DNA of 21,836 nt, taken from Myxococcota bacterium (GTDB taxonomy: Bacteria; Myxococcota; Polyangia; GCA-2747355; JAKLHH01). Position 1 is the stretch's first letter. Each line of letters begins with the position of its first letter. Made by a program: the position numbers and the translations under genes. The stretch is from NCBI GenBank assembly GCA_022710245.1, contig JAKLHH010000014.1, positions 1 to 21,836 on the forward strand, given 5' to 3'. A model generated the notes under the pieces. The model had not been told where the DNA came from. It did not search any database and was given only the letters and a program-made list of their open reading frames with translations. Positions 1 to 6,694 of the stretch are shown piece by piece.

Positions 1-230
1 CGCGCCCTGTCTCGCGCGCTCCGTCGTGCGTGCTCACGCCCTCCCTCGCCCCTGCTCACGCCCTGCCTCGCTCCTTCGCTCGCGCCCTGCCTCGCTCCCT
101 ACGTTGTGCCTGCTCACGCCCTGCCTCGCTCCTGCTCACGCCCTGCCTCGCTCCTTCGCTCGCGCCCTGCCTCGCTCCCTACGTTGTGCCTGCTCACGCG
201 CAGAAGCGCAGAGGCGAGGCCCACGAGGCC
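1..230. repeat. 80-bp GC-rich tandem repeat region
   Basis: Bases 51-108 and 131-188 are identical over 58 bp, and the 22 bp after the first copy (109-130) repeats the opening of the unit, giving an 80-bp period. The core word GCCCTGCCTCGCTCC recurs about every 20-25 bp. Bases 1-50 are a degenerate copy. Reading frames that cross it give only low-complexity Arg/Pro/Ser/Leu/Ala protein, so I see no gene here. Confidence 0.8.
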
Positions 231-269
231 GAGGACCCTCGTCGAGCGCCAGGAGCGTCTGCTCCACCC

Positions 270-529
270 CGGCGATCAACGCTCGGCGAATCGTCCCCCG
301 AGGCTGTCCCGGCCCGGCGTGCTCCCGACGAAGGTCCGAGGCCGAGCGGGCCGAGCGCCGGCGATCAACGCTCGGCGAATCGCCCTAACTCCGAGCATGA
401 AGTGGCCGCCTGTCAAGGGCAGAAGTCTCCAGTGGCGCGCTGAGTTGTCGGAGTTTGGGAATCGTCCCCCGAGGCTGTCCCGGCCCGGCGTGCTCCCGAC
501 GAAGGTCCGAGGCCGAGCGGGCCGAGCGC
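270..529. repeat. Perfect 89-bp tandem duplication, second copy interrupted
   Basis: Copy 1 is 270-358. Copy 2 starts directly at 359 and is made of 359-382 plus 465-529 (24 + 65 = 89 bp), identical to copy 1 when read base by base. The 82 bp between the two halves of copy 2 are an inserted element plus its target duplication, described separately. No gene is visible in this stretch. Confidence 0.9.
383..459. mobile_element. 77-bp MITE-like insertion with inverted ends and AATCG target duplication
   Basis: The ends CCCTAACTCCGA (383-394) and TCGGAGTTTGGG (448-459) are inverted repeats matching at 11 of 12 positions. The element is flanked by direct repeats AATCG at 378-382 and 460-464. The neighbouring copy of the 89-bp repeat carries the same junction without the insert (AATCG once, at 289-293), so it is a natural empty site. 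The element is too short to encode a transposase and is visibly less GC-rich than its surroundings. The mobilising transposase family is not identifiable from this window. Confidence 0.72.
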
Positions 530-580
530 TCCGCCAGACCCGAGCGAACATGACCATGAGCAGCAGAGAGGAAGCGGAGC

Positions 581-979
581 CTAGACCAGCCGCAGCCGCG
601 GCCTGTCCTTCGACCCTGGCGCGCGCGGCTCCAGCCCCGGCGCGCTCGGCGTCAGCCAGATCAGGTGCTCGTCGCGCACCGAGACCTGGACCAGCGAGGG
701 CCAGGGGAGGCTGACGTGGAACGGCGCGCGGTTGAAGGAGAGCGTCCCGGAGATGCCCGTCTCGTCGACGAGCAGGTCGGGGACTGGCACCGCCATCCGC
801 AGGCCGAGGTGCAGCGCGACCGGCTGTCCACCCTCGAGCAGCGGGGTCGGGAGCTTGACCCCCGGCGAGGCGGGGTCGACCACGACGAGGACGAAGTCCT
901 CCTCGCGCAGGAGCTGCTCGAGCACCAGACGCTTGAGGCGGCCGATGGGGCCGCTCGTCGGCGAGGGCGCGTCGCTCAT
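581..979 (-). CDS. sspB: SspB-like ClpXP adaptor
   Basis: This 132-residue protein resembles the SspB (stringent starvation protein B) family, which tethers substrates to the ClpXP protease in the cytoplasm. The family pattern is visible: an N-terminal helix (about residues 12-27), a VVVDPASPGVKLP segment (33-44, matching the family's short strand before a V-x-V/L-P turn), a hydrophobic strand (53-60), and a SGTLSFNRAPFHVSLPW segment (77-93) like the ISF-ARF-G-VP-V-VP core. The C-terminal tail after about residue 112 is Pro/Arg-rich, as is usual for the flexible ClpX-binding tail. It starts 3 bases after the stop of the upstream dehydrogenase, so the two are probably one operon. SspB family members are divergent and this is a fold-level call made by eye. 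Confidence 0.72.
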   Translation of the reverse strand: MSDAPSPTSGPIGRLKRLVLEQLLREEDFVLVVVDPASPGVKLPTPLLEGGQPVALHLGLRMAVPVPDLLVDETGISGTLSFNRAPFHVSLPWPSLVQVSVRDEHLIWLTPSAPGLEPRAPGSKDRPRLRLV

Positions 980-982
980 TCT

Positions 983-1817
983 CTAGCCTGCTCTCTCTCC
1001 GTGCTCGGGGCGGCCCGCGCGGATCCTGAAGTCGAGGCCCACCTTGGGCGGCTCCACCCCCGGGTCGCAGCGGTAGCGGGTGAAGTCGCTGACCCCGCAC
1101 TCCTCGCGCAGGAAGGTCTCGTCGAGGAGCGCCCGCCCGGTGAAGGTGTGCGGGTCTCGCGAGAAGATCTCGATGGCGGCGTCGACCAGGATCTCGGGCC
1201 GCCGCCAGTCCGCCGGCTCGCCGAGGTGGTGCTTGATGGTCGCGTAGGACTCGATCATCGTCTCCGGCCAGAGCGCGTTGCACGCCACGCCGCTCCCCCG
1301 CAGCTCGCCGCCGAGCCCGATGGTGAGCAGCGTCATCCCCTGCTTGGAGATCAGGTAGGCGACCTTGCCGGGCGCCGCCTCTGGCTGGATCGGCGGGCTC
1401 ATGTTGAGGATGTGCCCGAAGCCCTGCCGCTTCATGACGGGGATGCACTCGCGCGCGGCGATGAAGCTCGCCCGCGAGTTCACCGCCTGCACCAGATCGT
1501 AGCGGCGGGTGGGCGTAGAGCGCGCCCGCGTTGTTGATGAGGAAGTCGATGCGGCCGAAGCGCTCCACCGCCGCGTGCACCATCGCCTCCACCCGCTCGC
1601 CATCGCGCACGTCCACCGCGAAGGGGAGCGCGCGGCGGCCGAGCGCCTCCACCTCCCTCGCGGTGGAGTGGATGGTCCCGGGCAGCGCCGGGTCCTCCTC
1701 CACGCTCTTGGCCGCGACCAAGACGTCGCAGCCCTCCCTCGCCAGCCCCAGCGCGAGCGCGCGGCCGACGCCGCGGCTCGCCCCCGTGATCACCGCCGCC
1801 CGTCCCTGGAAGCGCAT
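983..1817 (-). pseudogene. HSDL2-like SDR oxidoreductase, frameshifted
   Basis: This is a short-chain dehydrogenase/reductase of the HSDL2-like type, normally a single NAD(P)-dependent protein of about 270-290 residues. The first part, from ATG at 1817, shows the Rossmann TGASRGVG motif and the HSDL2-style AAKSVEEDPALPGTIHS segment, and ends in FLINNAGALYAHPP. The remainder continues in another frame from RYDLVQAVNSRASF through NMSPP and AYLISK (the Ser and YxxxK catalytic residues) to NALWPETMIES, and stops at 983. The frame changes near 1500-1513. The loop between NNAGALY and RYDLV looks about five or six residues shorter than in homologues I recall, so a small out-of-frame deletion fits better than one miscalled base. 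Either the gene is broken or the assembly is wrong here. The C-terminal piece alone is open from 1603 to 983. Confidence 0.8.
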
Positions 1818-1823
1818 TGGCCC

Positions 1824-1851
1824 GTTATAGCAGGAGCCGCCTCCCGTGCAA
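1824..1851 (-). promoter_or_regulatory. Sigma70-type promoter for the SDR-sspB operon
   Basis: On the minus strand TTGCAC (1851-1846), a 16-bp spacer and TATAAC (1829-1824) preceded by TGC (extended -10) form a good housekeeping promoter. Only six bases separate the -10 from the ATG at 1817, so the expected transcription start falls on the A of the start codon. No Shine-Dalgarno sequence fits, which implies a leaderless transcript. Confidence 0.6.
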
Positions 1852-1878
1852 GGACTCCGTCGCTGCGGTGCGGCAGAG

Positions 1879-1913
1879 CGCTCGCTTGACAAGCGCGAGC
1901 GGCAGGACATAAG
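1879..1913 (+). promoter_or_regulatory. Promoter with overlapping inverted-repeat operator candidate
   Basis: TTGACA (1886-1891), a 16-bp spacer and CATAAG (1908-1913) form a promoter-like pair for the gene at 1923. A 23-bp imperfect palindrome, CGCTCGCTTG (1879-1888), A, then CAAGCGCGAGCG (1890-1901), covers the -35 box; its arms pair fully except for a 2-base bulge. A dyad over a -35 box is a typical repressor position. A metal-responsive regulator is plausible from the downstream genes, but no regulator identity can be read from the sequence. Confidence 0.5.
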
Positions 1914-1922
1914 AGTCGAGCC

Positions 1923-2306
1923 ATGACGCTGCGCCGCCCTCGACCGACCGCGATGGTCCTCATCGCGCTCTTCCTCTCGGGCAGCGTCAGCGCCTTCAGC
2001 CACCGCGCGGCCGAGCGACACGGTTACTGCTCCGAGGACGGAGAGCTCATCCATCTGCCGTCGGACCTGCCCGCCGAGGCGCCCGGCGATCCCACCCGCT
2101 CCCGGGTGCGGCCGGAGCTCGAGGTCCGCGGCGAGCACGCCTGCGCCGCGCTCGAGCTGCTGGCGCAGACGAGCGAGCTCGCCGCTGCAGCGGTGGCGCC
2201 GCCAGCGCCGCGGGTGACGCCGACGGCGCAGCGCGCCCCCGCCCGGCACAGCGGGCGCGCCATCCCCATCCTGCTCCTCGCTCCCAAGGTCTCTCCTCCG
2301 CGCTAG
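1923..2306 (+). CDS. Small secreted His/Cys-containing protein
   Basis: This 127-residue protein has no family I can name. It begins with a positively charged stretch and a hydrophobic segment (about 11-24, MVLIALFLSGSVSA) that reads as a signal peptide with a cleavage site near AFS at 24-26. The mature part has H33-G-Y-C36 followed by G40-E-L-I-H44 and a second H72-A-C74 pair, a possible metal site. The rest is Ala/Pro/Arg-rich, ending in IPILLLAPKVSPPR. It stands just ahead of a metal ABC importer and behind a promoter carrying a dyad, so a link to metal handling is inferred. The start was chosen because the promoter lies directly upstream; a second ATG at 1953 would shorten the n-region. 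No ribosome-binding site is visible for either start. Confidence 0.6.
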   Translation: MTLRRPRPTAMVLIALFLSGSVSAFSHRAAERHGYCSEDGELIHLPSDLPAEAPGDPTRSRVRPELEVRGEHACAALELLAQTSELAAAAVAPPAPRVTPTAQRAPARHSGRAIPILLLAPKVSPPR

Positions 2307-2534
2307 AGCCGATCCGCATACCGGACCGAGCCAGGCGAGGTGATCGGAACCGCAGGCGTGCGCCGCGGGAAGCTGCCCACCGATGGGCGAGCGCCTCCGT
2401 CGCAGAGGAGCCCCAGTGAGCCACTGCATGCAATCACGACCGGCCCTCCTGGCGCGTTGCCTGCCACGGCATCATGCTGGCGCTGGAGTTTGCCGTCGGC
2501 GCCCACGGCGCCGACACCTTCTGAGGAGATGACC
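2307..2534 (+). promoter_or_regulatory. Structured leader ahead of the metal ABC operon
   Basis: This 228-bp gap holds a run of perfect or near-perfect hairpins: CCGC-a-GGCG/CGCCGCGG (2350-2368), GCCCA/TGGGC (2375-2388), CAGTG/CACTG (2414-2426), and a 9-bp perfect stem GTCGGCGCC/GGCGCCGAC with a 3-base loop (2495-2515). The last stem ends 7 bases before the GAGGAG ribosome-binding site (2523-2528). A 16-codon reading frame (2474-2524, MLALEFAVGAHGADTF) contains the strong stem, and its TGA overlaps the GAGGAG. It could be an attenuator or leader-peptide region; no known riboswitch consensus fits. Confidence 0.4.
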
Positions 2535-3449
2535 ATGCGCTGGCTGCTCTCGACGCTCACCCTGCTCCTCGCGCTCGGCCCCACGCCGGCCAGCGCGAAG
2601 CTGCGCGTCGTCACCACCGTGCCCGACCTGGCAGCGCTCGCGCGCGAGGTCGGCGGCGATCGCGTGGAGGTGACCGCGCTCCTGCTGCCGACGCAGGACC
2701 CGCACTTCGCCGACGCGCGGCCGCACCTCGCGCTGGCGCTCAACCGCGCCGACCTGCTGGTCGTCGTCGGGCTCGAGCTCGAGGTCGCCTGGCTCCCGGT
2801 GCTGCTGCGCGGCGCCCGCAACCCGGCGATCCAGCCGGGCGCGGCCGGCTACCTCGACGCCTCGAGCGTGGCGCGCCTGAAGGAGGTGCCCCAGGCGCGG
2901 GTCGATCGCAGCATGGGCGACATCCACCCAGGCGGGAACCCGCACTACCTCACCGATCCGGAGAACGGCGTGCGGGTCGCCGGTGCGCTCGCCGAGCGCC
3001 TCGGCAAGCTCGACGCCGCCGGCGCGGCGAGCTACCGGGCGGCGGCCGCGCGCCTGACCACCGAGCTGCGCGCGGCGCAGCGGCGCTGGGCCGCCCAGGT
3101 CGCGCCCTTCAAGGGCACGCCGGTCGTCACCTACCACCGCTCCTGGATCTACCTCACCGACCTCCTCGGGCTGAAGATCGTCGAGAACCTCGAGCCCAAG
3201 CCCGGCATCCCGCCGAGCGCCGCGCACGTGCTCAGGGTGCTGCAGGCGATCCGCGCGGCGAAGGTCCCGCTGATCCTGCAGGAGGAGTACTACCCCGACC
3301 GCACCGCGCAGCTCATCGCGAGCAAGACGGGGGCGAAGCTGATCGTGCTGCGCGGCGGCACCGACGTGCGCGCGGGCCAGCGCTACCTCACCCACCTCGA
3401 CGACGAGGTGCAGAAGATCGTCGCCGCCCTGAAGGGGCCGCGGCGATGA
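2535..3449 (+). CDS. znuA: Metal ABC transporter substrate-binding protein (ZnuA/cluster 9 family)
   Basis: This 304-residue periplasmic binding protein captures zinc or a similar divalent metal and delivers it to the ABC permease. The signal peptide is about residues 1-21 (hydrophobic LLSTLTLLLAL, then TPASA). Family metal ligands are visible: H57 in DPHFADARP, H137 in GGNPHYLTDP, H201 in TYHRSW, and an acidic position near E250/E251 in QEEYYPD. The length is normal. Unlike many ZnuA proteins it has no long His/Asp loop; that feature has apparently moved to the ATPase and lipoprotein encoded downstream. The start at 2535 is chosen for its 6-base spacing from GAGGAG; an ATG at 2529 is also in frame but sits directly on the site. 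Manganese cannot be excluded as substrate. Confidence 0.9.
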   Translation: MRWLLSTLTLLLALGPTPASAKLRVVTTVPDLAALAREVGGDRVEVTALLLPTQDPHFADARPHLALALNRADLLVVVGLELEVAWLPVLLRGARNPAIQPGAAGYLDASSVARLKEVPQARVDRSMGDIHPGGNPHYLTDPENGVRVAGALAERLGKLDAAGAASYRAAAARLTTELRAAQRRWAAQVAPFKGTPVVTYHRSWIYLTDLLGLKIVENLEPKPGIPPSAAHVLRVLQAIRAAKVPLILQEEYYPDRTAQLIASKTGAKLIVLRGGTDVRAGQRYLTHLDDEVQKIVAALKGPRR

Positions 3450-4228
3450 AGTGCGCGCGCCTCGTCGTCCTCCCCCTGCTGCTCACCGCGACGGGCTGCA
3501 GCGCCGTCGACGGGAGCGGCTTCGCGCGGCTCTCGGCGCGCCTCTGGACCGGCTTCGCCGCGCTCGATCCGGCGGCGGGGCGCCTGCAGCCGGACGGCTG
3601 GCTGCGCACGTCCGACGGGTTCGAGCTGAAGCTCGGCAGTCTGAGCCTCGGGGTCACCGGCGCGCGCCTCCTCGGCACCACCGCGCCGCCCTGGCCCGAG
3701 GAGGCCGCGCACGACGCCGCCGCGCACGACGACGACGCCGCCGCCGACGACGCGGCCGCTCCAGGCCCCCTCGCGCGACTCCCGGTGGGCGCCGCGCTCG
3801 AGCTCCTCGGCGAGGGCACGCGCCGCGAGCTCTCCGCCTGCGAGCCGAGCTGCGAGCTCCCGGGCGGCGAGGCCGGCAGCGTCGAGCTCGCGCTCGATCG
3901 GCTGTGCCTGCAGGGGACGCTGCGCGACACCGGCGACCGCCTGGGCGGCGCGACCCTGCAAGTGACCGCGGACCTCGCCGCGCCGCTCGTGCTCCCGCTC
4001 AAGCTGCCCGCCACCGAGCCGCTCGATCGCGAGCACCCCTACCACTTCGAGCTCAGCGTCTTCTTCTGGGCGAGCGAGGGCCTCCTCGACGGGGTCGCCT
4101 GGGACAGGCTCGATCACGGGGGCGGCAAGGTCGTCCTCGACCTCTACCAGAACCGCGCGGCGGGCGCCGCGCTGGTCGCTGCGCTCCGCGGCAGCCGCGC
4201 CAGCGTCAGCACCGCGAGGAGCAAGTGA
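3446..4228 (+). CDS. Lipoprotein in the metal ABC operon
   Basis: This 260-residue protein has a lipoprotein signal: a hydrophobic segment at 6-14, then TATGC with the lipidated Cys at 18. Residues 85-104 form a low-complexity His/Asp/Ala segment (HDAAAHDDDAAADD) that could bind metal loosely. C132 and C136 sit in a CEPSC motif. The C-terminal half looks like beta-rich extracellular sequence (HPYHFELSVFFWASEGLLDG, 196-215). Its ATG overlaps the stop of the binding-protein gene (ATGA) and its own stop overlaps the next ATG the same way, so it is translated as an integral part of the importer operon. I do not recognise a named family. A metal-buffering or receptor role at the membrane is inferred from context only. 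Confidence 0.75.
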   Translation: MKCARLVVLPLLLTATGCSAVDGSGFARLSARLWTGFAALDPAAGRLQPDGWLRTSDGFELKLGSLSLGVTGARLLGTTAPPWPEEAAHDAAAHDDDAAADDAAAPGPLARLPVGAALELLGEGTRRELSACEPSCELPGGEAGSVELALDRLCLQGTLRDTGDRLGGATLQVTADLAAPLVLPLKLPATEPLDREHPYHFELSVFFWASEGLLDGVAWDRLDHGGGKVVLDLYQNRAAGAALVAALRGSRASVSTARSK

Positions 4229-5259
4229 TGGGCCACGAGCACCACGACCGCGACGAGCATCACGGCCACGACGAGCATCACGGCCACGACCATCATCACG
4301 ACCACGACGAGCATCACGGCCACGACGAGCACAACGAGCGCTCGAGCCGCGACCGCGCCGCTCGCCACGACCGCGAGTGCGACTGCGCGCACGGCGCCGC
4401 GCTCCGCGCCGCGAGCCCGGCGCTGCCGGTGCCGTGCCGCGACCCCGCCACCTGCGGCGAGGGCAAGGCCGTGCTCCGCTGCGAGCGCCTGGTGGTCGGG
4501 CATGGCGGCCGCGCGCTCCTGCCGCCGATCGACCTCTCCCTCTGCCACAACGACCTCTGCGCCGTGGTGGGTCGGAACGGCGCTGGCAAGACCACGTGGT
4601 TCCGCACCCTGCTCGGGCTGCTGCCGCCGATCAGCGGGCGCCTGATCACCTGCCGGCAGCCTCTGCCCATGGGCTACATCCCGCAGCGGGTCGAGCTCGA
4701 CCAGCTGGTGCCGCTGCGCGCCCGCGACGTGGTCGCGCTCGGCCTCGAGCGGGGCTGGAGCTTCCTGCGCCCGGGGATCGGCCGCGAGGGGCGGCGCCTC
4801 GTCGCCGCCGCGCTCGAGGAGCTGGGGGCCACCGAGCTGGCGGCCGTCGCCTTCCAGGAGCTCTCCGAGGGGCAGAAGCAGAAGGTGCTGATGGCGCGGC
4901 TCCTCGTCAGCCAGCCCGAGCTGGCCGTCCTCGACGAGCCGACCGCGGCGATGGACGAGGTCGCCGAGCGCGAGACGCTGGCCCTCATCGACCGCCTGCG
5001 CCGCGACCACGACCTCGCCATCCTCATCGTGACCCACCACCTGCCGCTGGTCTCGCACTTCGCCGACAAGGTCCTCTTCCTCGACCGCGACACGCAGACC
5101 GTGGTCGGCGGCACACCCGCGGAGGTCTTCGCCCACCCCGCCTTCCTCGCCCGCTACGGGCGCGAGCAGCCCCCGCTGCCGGCCCCGCTGTCTCATCCCG
5201 GAGCGTCCGGCAGCGACGCCAGGACCGGGGCCCCGAGGAGCGACGATGCCTCCCGCTGA
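4228..5259 (+). CDS. znuC: Metal ABC transporter ATP-binding protein with His-rich N-terminus
   Basis: This 343-residue ATPase energises import by the neighbouring permease. Walker A is GRNGAGKT (115-122), the Q-loop Gln is at 153, the signature LSEGQ is at 212-216, Walker B LAVLDEP is at 232-238 and the H-loop His is at 270 (VTHH). It is about 90 residues longer than a typical ZnuC because of an N-terminal extension: residues 3-35 contain 17 His interleaved with Asp/Glu/Gly, built from an 18-bp DNA unit encoding DEHHGH (4252-4269, 4270-4287, 4306-4323). A Cys-containing stretch follows (C51, C53, C70, C76). The Ser/Ala/Pro-rich tail (about 315-343) overlaps the permease start by 14 bases. 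The extension would lie in the cytoplasm and may bind the imported metal. Confidence 0.92.
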   Translation: MGHEHHDRDEHHGHDEHHGHDHHHDHDEHHGHDEHNERSSRDRAARHDRECDCAHGAALRAASPALPVPCRDPATCGEGKAVLRCERLVVGHGGRALLPPIDLSLCHNDLCAVVGRNGAGKTTWFRTLLGLLPPISGRLITCRQPLPMGYIPQRVELDQLVPLRARDVVALGLERGWSFLRPGIGREGRRLVAAALEELGATELAAVAFQELSEGQKQKVLMARLLVSQPELAVLDEPTAAMDEVAERETLALIDRLRRDHDLAILIVTHHLPLVSHFADKVLFLDRDTQTVVGGTPAEVFAHPAFLARYGREQPPLPAPLSHPGASGSDARTGAPRSDDASR

Positions 5260-6106
5260 GGCCGCGCCCAGCTGGTCGGACTTCGTCGCCGGCCTCGAGC
5301 TCTTCCGCGATCCCATCGTCTGCGGGGCGGCGGCCGGGCTGGTCCTCGGCTTCCTCGGCGTCTACATCGTGCTCCGGCGCATGGTCTTCGTCTCCGCGGC
5401 GATCACCCACTCGGCCGGGCTCGGCGTCGCGCTCGCCTACTACGCGCAGATCCACCTCGGCCTCGCCCGCGCCGCCAGCCCGACCGGCGCCGCCTTCCTC
5501 TTCGGCCTCGGGTCGACGCTCCTCCTCGGCGCCAGCCCGCGCCGCCTGCGGCTGACCCGCGAGAGCGTGATCGGGCTGGTCTTCATCCTCTGCTCGGGCG
5601 GGGCGCTGCTGATCGGCGATCGCATCAGCCAGGAGAGCCACGACATCCACGCCATCCTCTTCGGCACCGCGGTGATGGTGAGCAAGGCCGACCTGCACGC
5701 GACGCTCGCCCTGGGGGCGCTCGTGCTCGCGCTGCACCTCTGGGCCCGCCGCGGCCTGGTCTTCGCCAGCTTCGACGCGGAGAGCGCGCGCGTGCAGCGG
5801 CTGCCGGTCCGCCTCCTCGACGCGGGGCTCCTGCTCAGCGTCGGGCTGATGGTCTCGGTGACGACCAGGGCGCTCGGCGCGATGCCGGTCTTCGCGTTCA
5901 GCGTGCTCCCCGCGATGGCCGCGCTCAGCCTCTGCCGCCGGCTCGGCCCGGCCTTCGTGGTGGCCGCGACGCTCGGGGTCGTCTCGGCGGCGGCCGGCTA
6001 TGTGCTCTCGTTCTTCCTGCGGCTCCCGGTCGGCGCCACGCAGACGGTGCTGGCGGCGCTGATCGCCGCGGTCTGCATGGCCGGGCGCGCGGTGCGTGCC
6101 CGCTGA
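5246..6106 (+). CDS. znuB: Metal ABC transporter permease (ABC-3 family)
   Basis: This 286-residue inner-membrane permease of the zinc/manganese ABC-3 family forms the channel for the importer. Several hydrophobic helices alternate with short loops, with the family-typical LGFLGVYIVLRRMVFVSAAITHSAGLG stretch (residues about 34-60, shown here in part by LRRMVFVSAAITHS), a mid-protein GTAVMVSKAD segment, and ALGAMPVFAFSVLPAMAAL near the C-terminus, matching the conserved cytoplasmic coupling and core helices. GAGGAG at 5235-5240 with a 5-base spacer supports this start, inside the end of the ATPase gene. Its 28-residue N-terminal segment before the first helix is hydrophilic. It completes a full importer of binding protein, ATPase and permease. 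Confidence 0.92.
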   Translation: MPPAEAAPSWSDFVAGLELFRDPIVCGAAAGLVLGFLGVYIVLRRMVFVSAAITHSAGLGVALAYYAQIHLGLARAASPTGAAFLFGLGSTLLLGASPRRLRLTRESVIGLVFILCSGGALLIGDRISQESHDIHAILFGTAVMVSKADLHATLALGALVLALHLWARRGLVFASFDAESARVQRLPVRLLDAGLLLSVGLMVSVTTRALGAMPVFAFSVLPAMAALSLCRRLGPAFVVAATLGVVSAAAGYVLSFFLRLPVGATQTVLAALIAAVCMAGRAVRAR

Positions 6107-6147
6107 CCGCGCCCCTCCCGAGCGCGCCCGAGGTCGCGCGGCGCTGA

Positions 6148-6163
6148 AGAGGTGAGCACCTCT
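6148..6163 (+). terminator. Hairpin after the ABC operon
   Basis: A perfect 7-bp stem AGAGGTG/CACCTCT with a 2-base AG spacer lies 42 bases after the permease stop. There is no T-run, so it may be a weak terminator or RNA-stability element. The rest of 6107-6309 has a 10-bp sequence repeated three times (CGTGGCCCCC at 6211-6240, last copy variant) and nothing else I can name. Confidence 0.3.
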
Positions 6164-6309
6164 CGAGTCCTCCATGAGTCGTGAGTCCCGCGCCGCCCCG
6201 CGGCGGCACCCGTGGCCCCCCGTGGCCCCCCGTGGCCGCCGGTGGGCTTGCGCAGCTCCCCGCTTTGCGACGAAGATTGCGCTGCAACTACTCAGGGTCG
6301 AGGCGCAGC

Positions 6310-6660
6310 ATGTCCTGTCGAGAGCGGAGCGGGTTCCTCTTCGCCCACACCTGCGACCAGCCGGTGGTGGGCAGGTGCAGCCGCTGCCAGAAGGAGGTCT
6401 GCCAGCGACACCTGCGCGAGCTGCAGGGGAGCGGCCCGGTCTGCGTCTCCTGCTACAAGGCCGCCTGCGGTCCGGTCGCGGACCCGGTCGCCGGCGCGCC
6501 CAACCGCGGGTTCTACGCCTACTACGACGATCCCTTCTGGTACAGCCACTACCACCGCAGCGGCTATGCCTACTACGACGCGCGCGACTACGCGGCCTTC
6601 GATCGGCCGCGCGCCGAGGCAGACGCCCTCGCGCTCGAGCGCGACGTCGACGCGAGCTGA
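6310..6660 (+). CDS. Small Cys-rich B-box-like zinc-binding protein
   Basis: This 116-residue protein of unknown function has eight Cys. The spacing C15-x7-C23-x2-C26-x4-C31-x2-H34-x10-C45-x2-C48 resembles a B-box-type zinc finger and probably binds zinc. The second half is aromatic and low complexity (GFYAYYDDPFWYSHYHRSGYAYYD at about 67-90, given here by its key Tyr, Trp and His residues), and the end is acidic and Ala-rich. The start at 6310 was chosen over an in-frame ATG further upstream because the family-like Cys pattern begins right there and AGG lies a few bases before it; the upstream extension is only Arg/Pro-rich shadow sequence. It sits between the metal importer and a glycosyltransferase, with no clear operon link to either. 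Confidence 0.65.
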   Translation: MSCRERSGFLFAHTCDQPVVGRCSRCQKEVCQRHLRELQGSGPVCVSCYKAACGPVADPVAGAPNRGFYAYYDDPFWYSHYHRSGYAYYDARDYAAFDRPRAEADALALERDVDAS

Positions 6661-6694
6661 GCTCCGGGCGGGGCTCACCGGCAGCGAGCACACC

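Noticed and set aside
399..457. Minus-strand peptide NSDNSARHWRLLPLTGGHFMLG as a transposase remnant
   Set aside because: It lies wholly within the 77-bp inverted-repeat element and is too short to assign; the element's ends explain the sequence better.
276..2429. Long minus-strand open frame of 717 codons
   Set aside because: It is open because of high GC. Only its middle matches a protein (the SDR N-terminus from 1817); the rest is Arg/Ala/Gly-rich shadow across repeats and the SspB-like gene.
2340..2430. Cobalamin riboswitch before the metal importer
   Set aside because: GGAAGCTGCCC and GAGCCACTG resemble parts of the cobalamin consensus, but the CCCGC-ACTG core, the GGTG loop and the B12 box are missing, and the order of elements does not fit.
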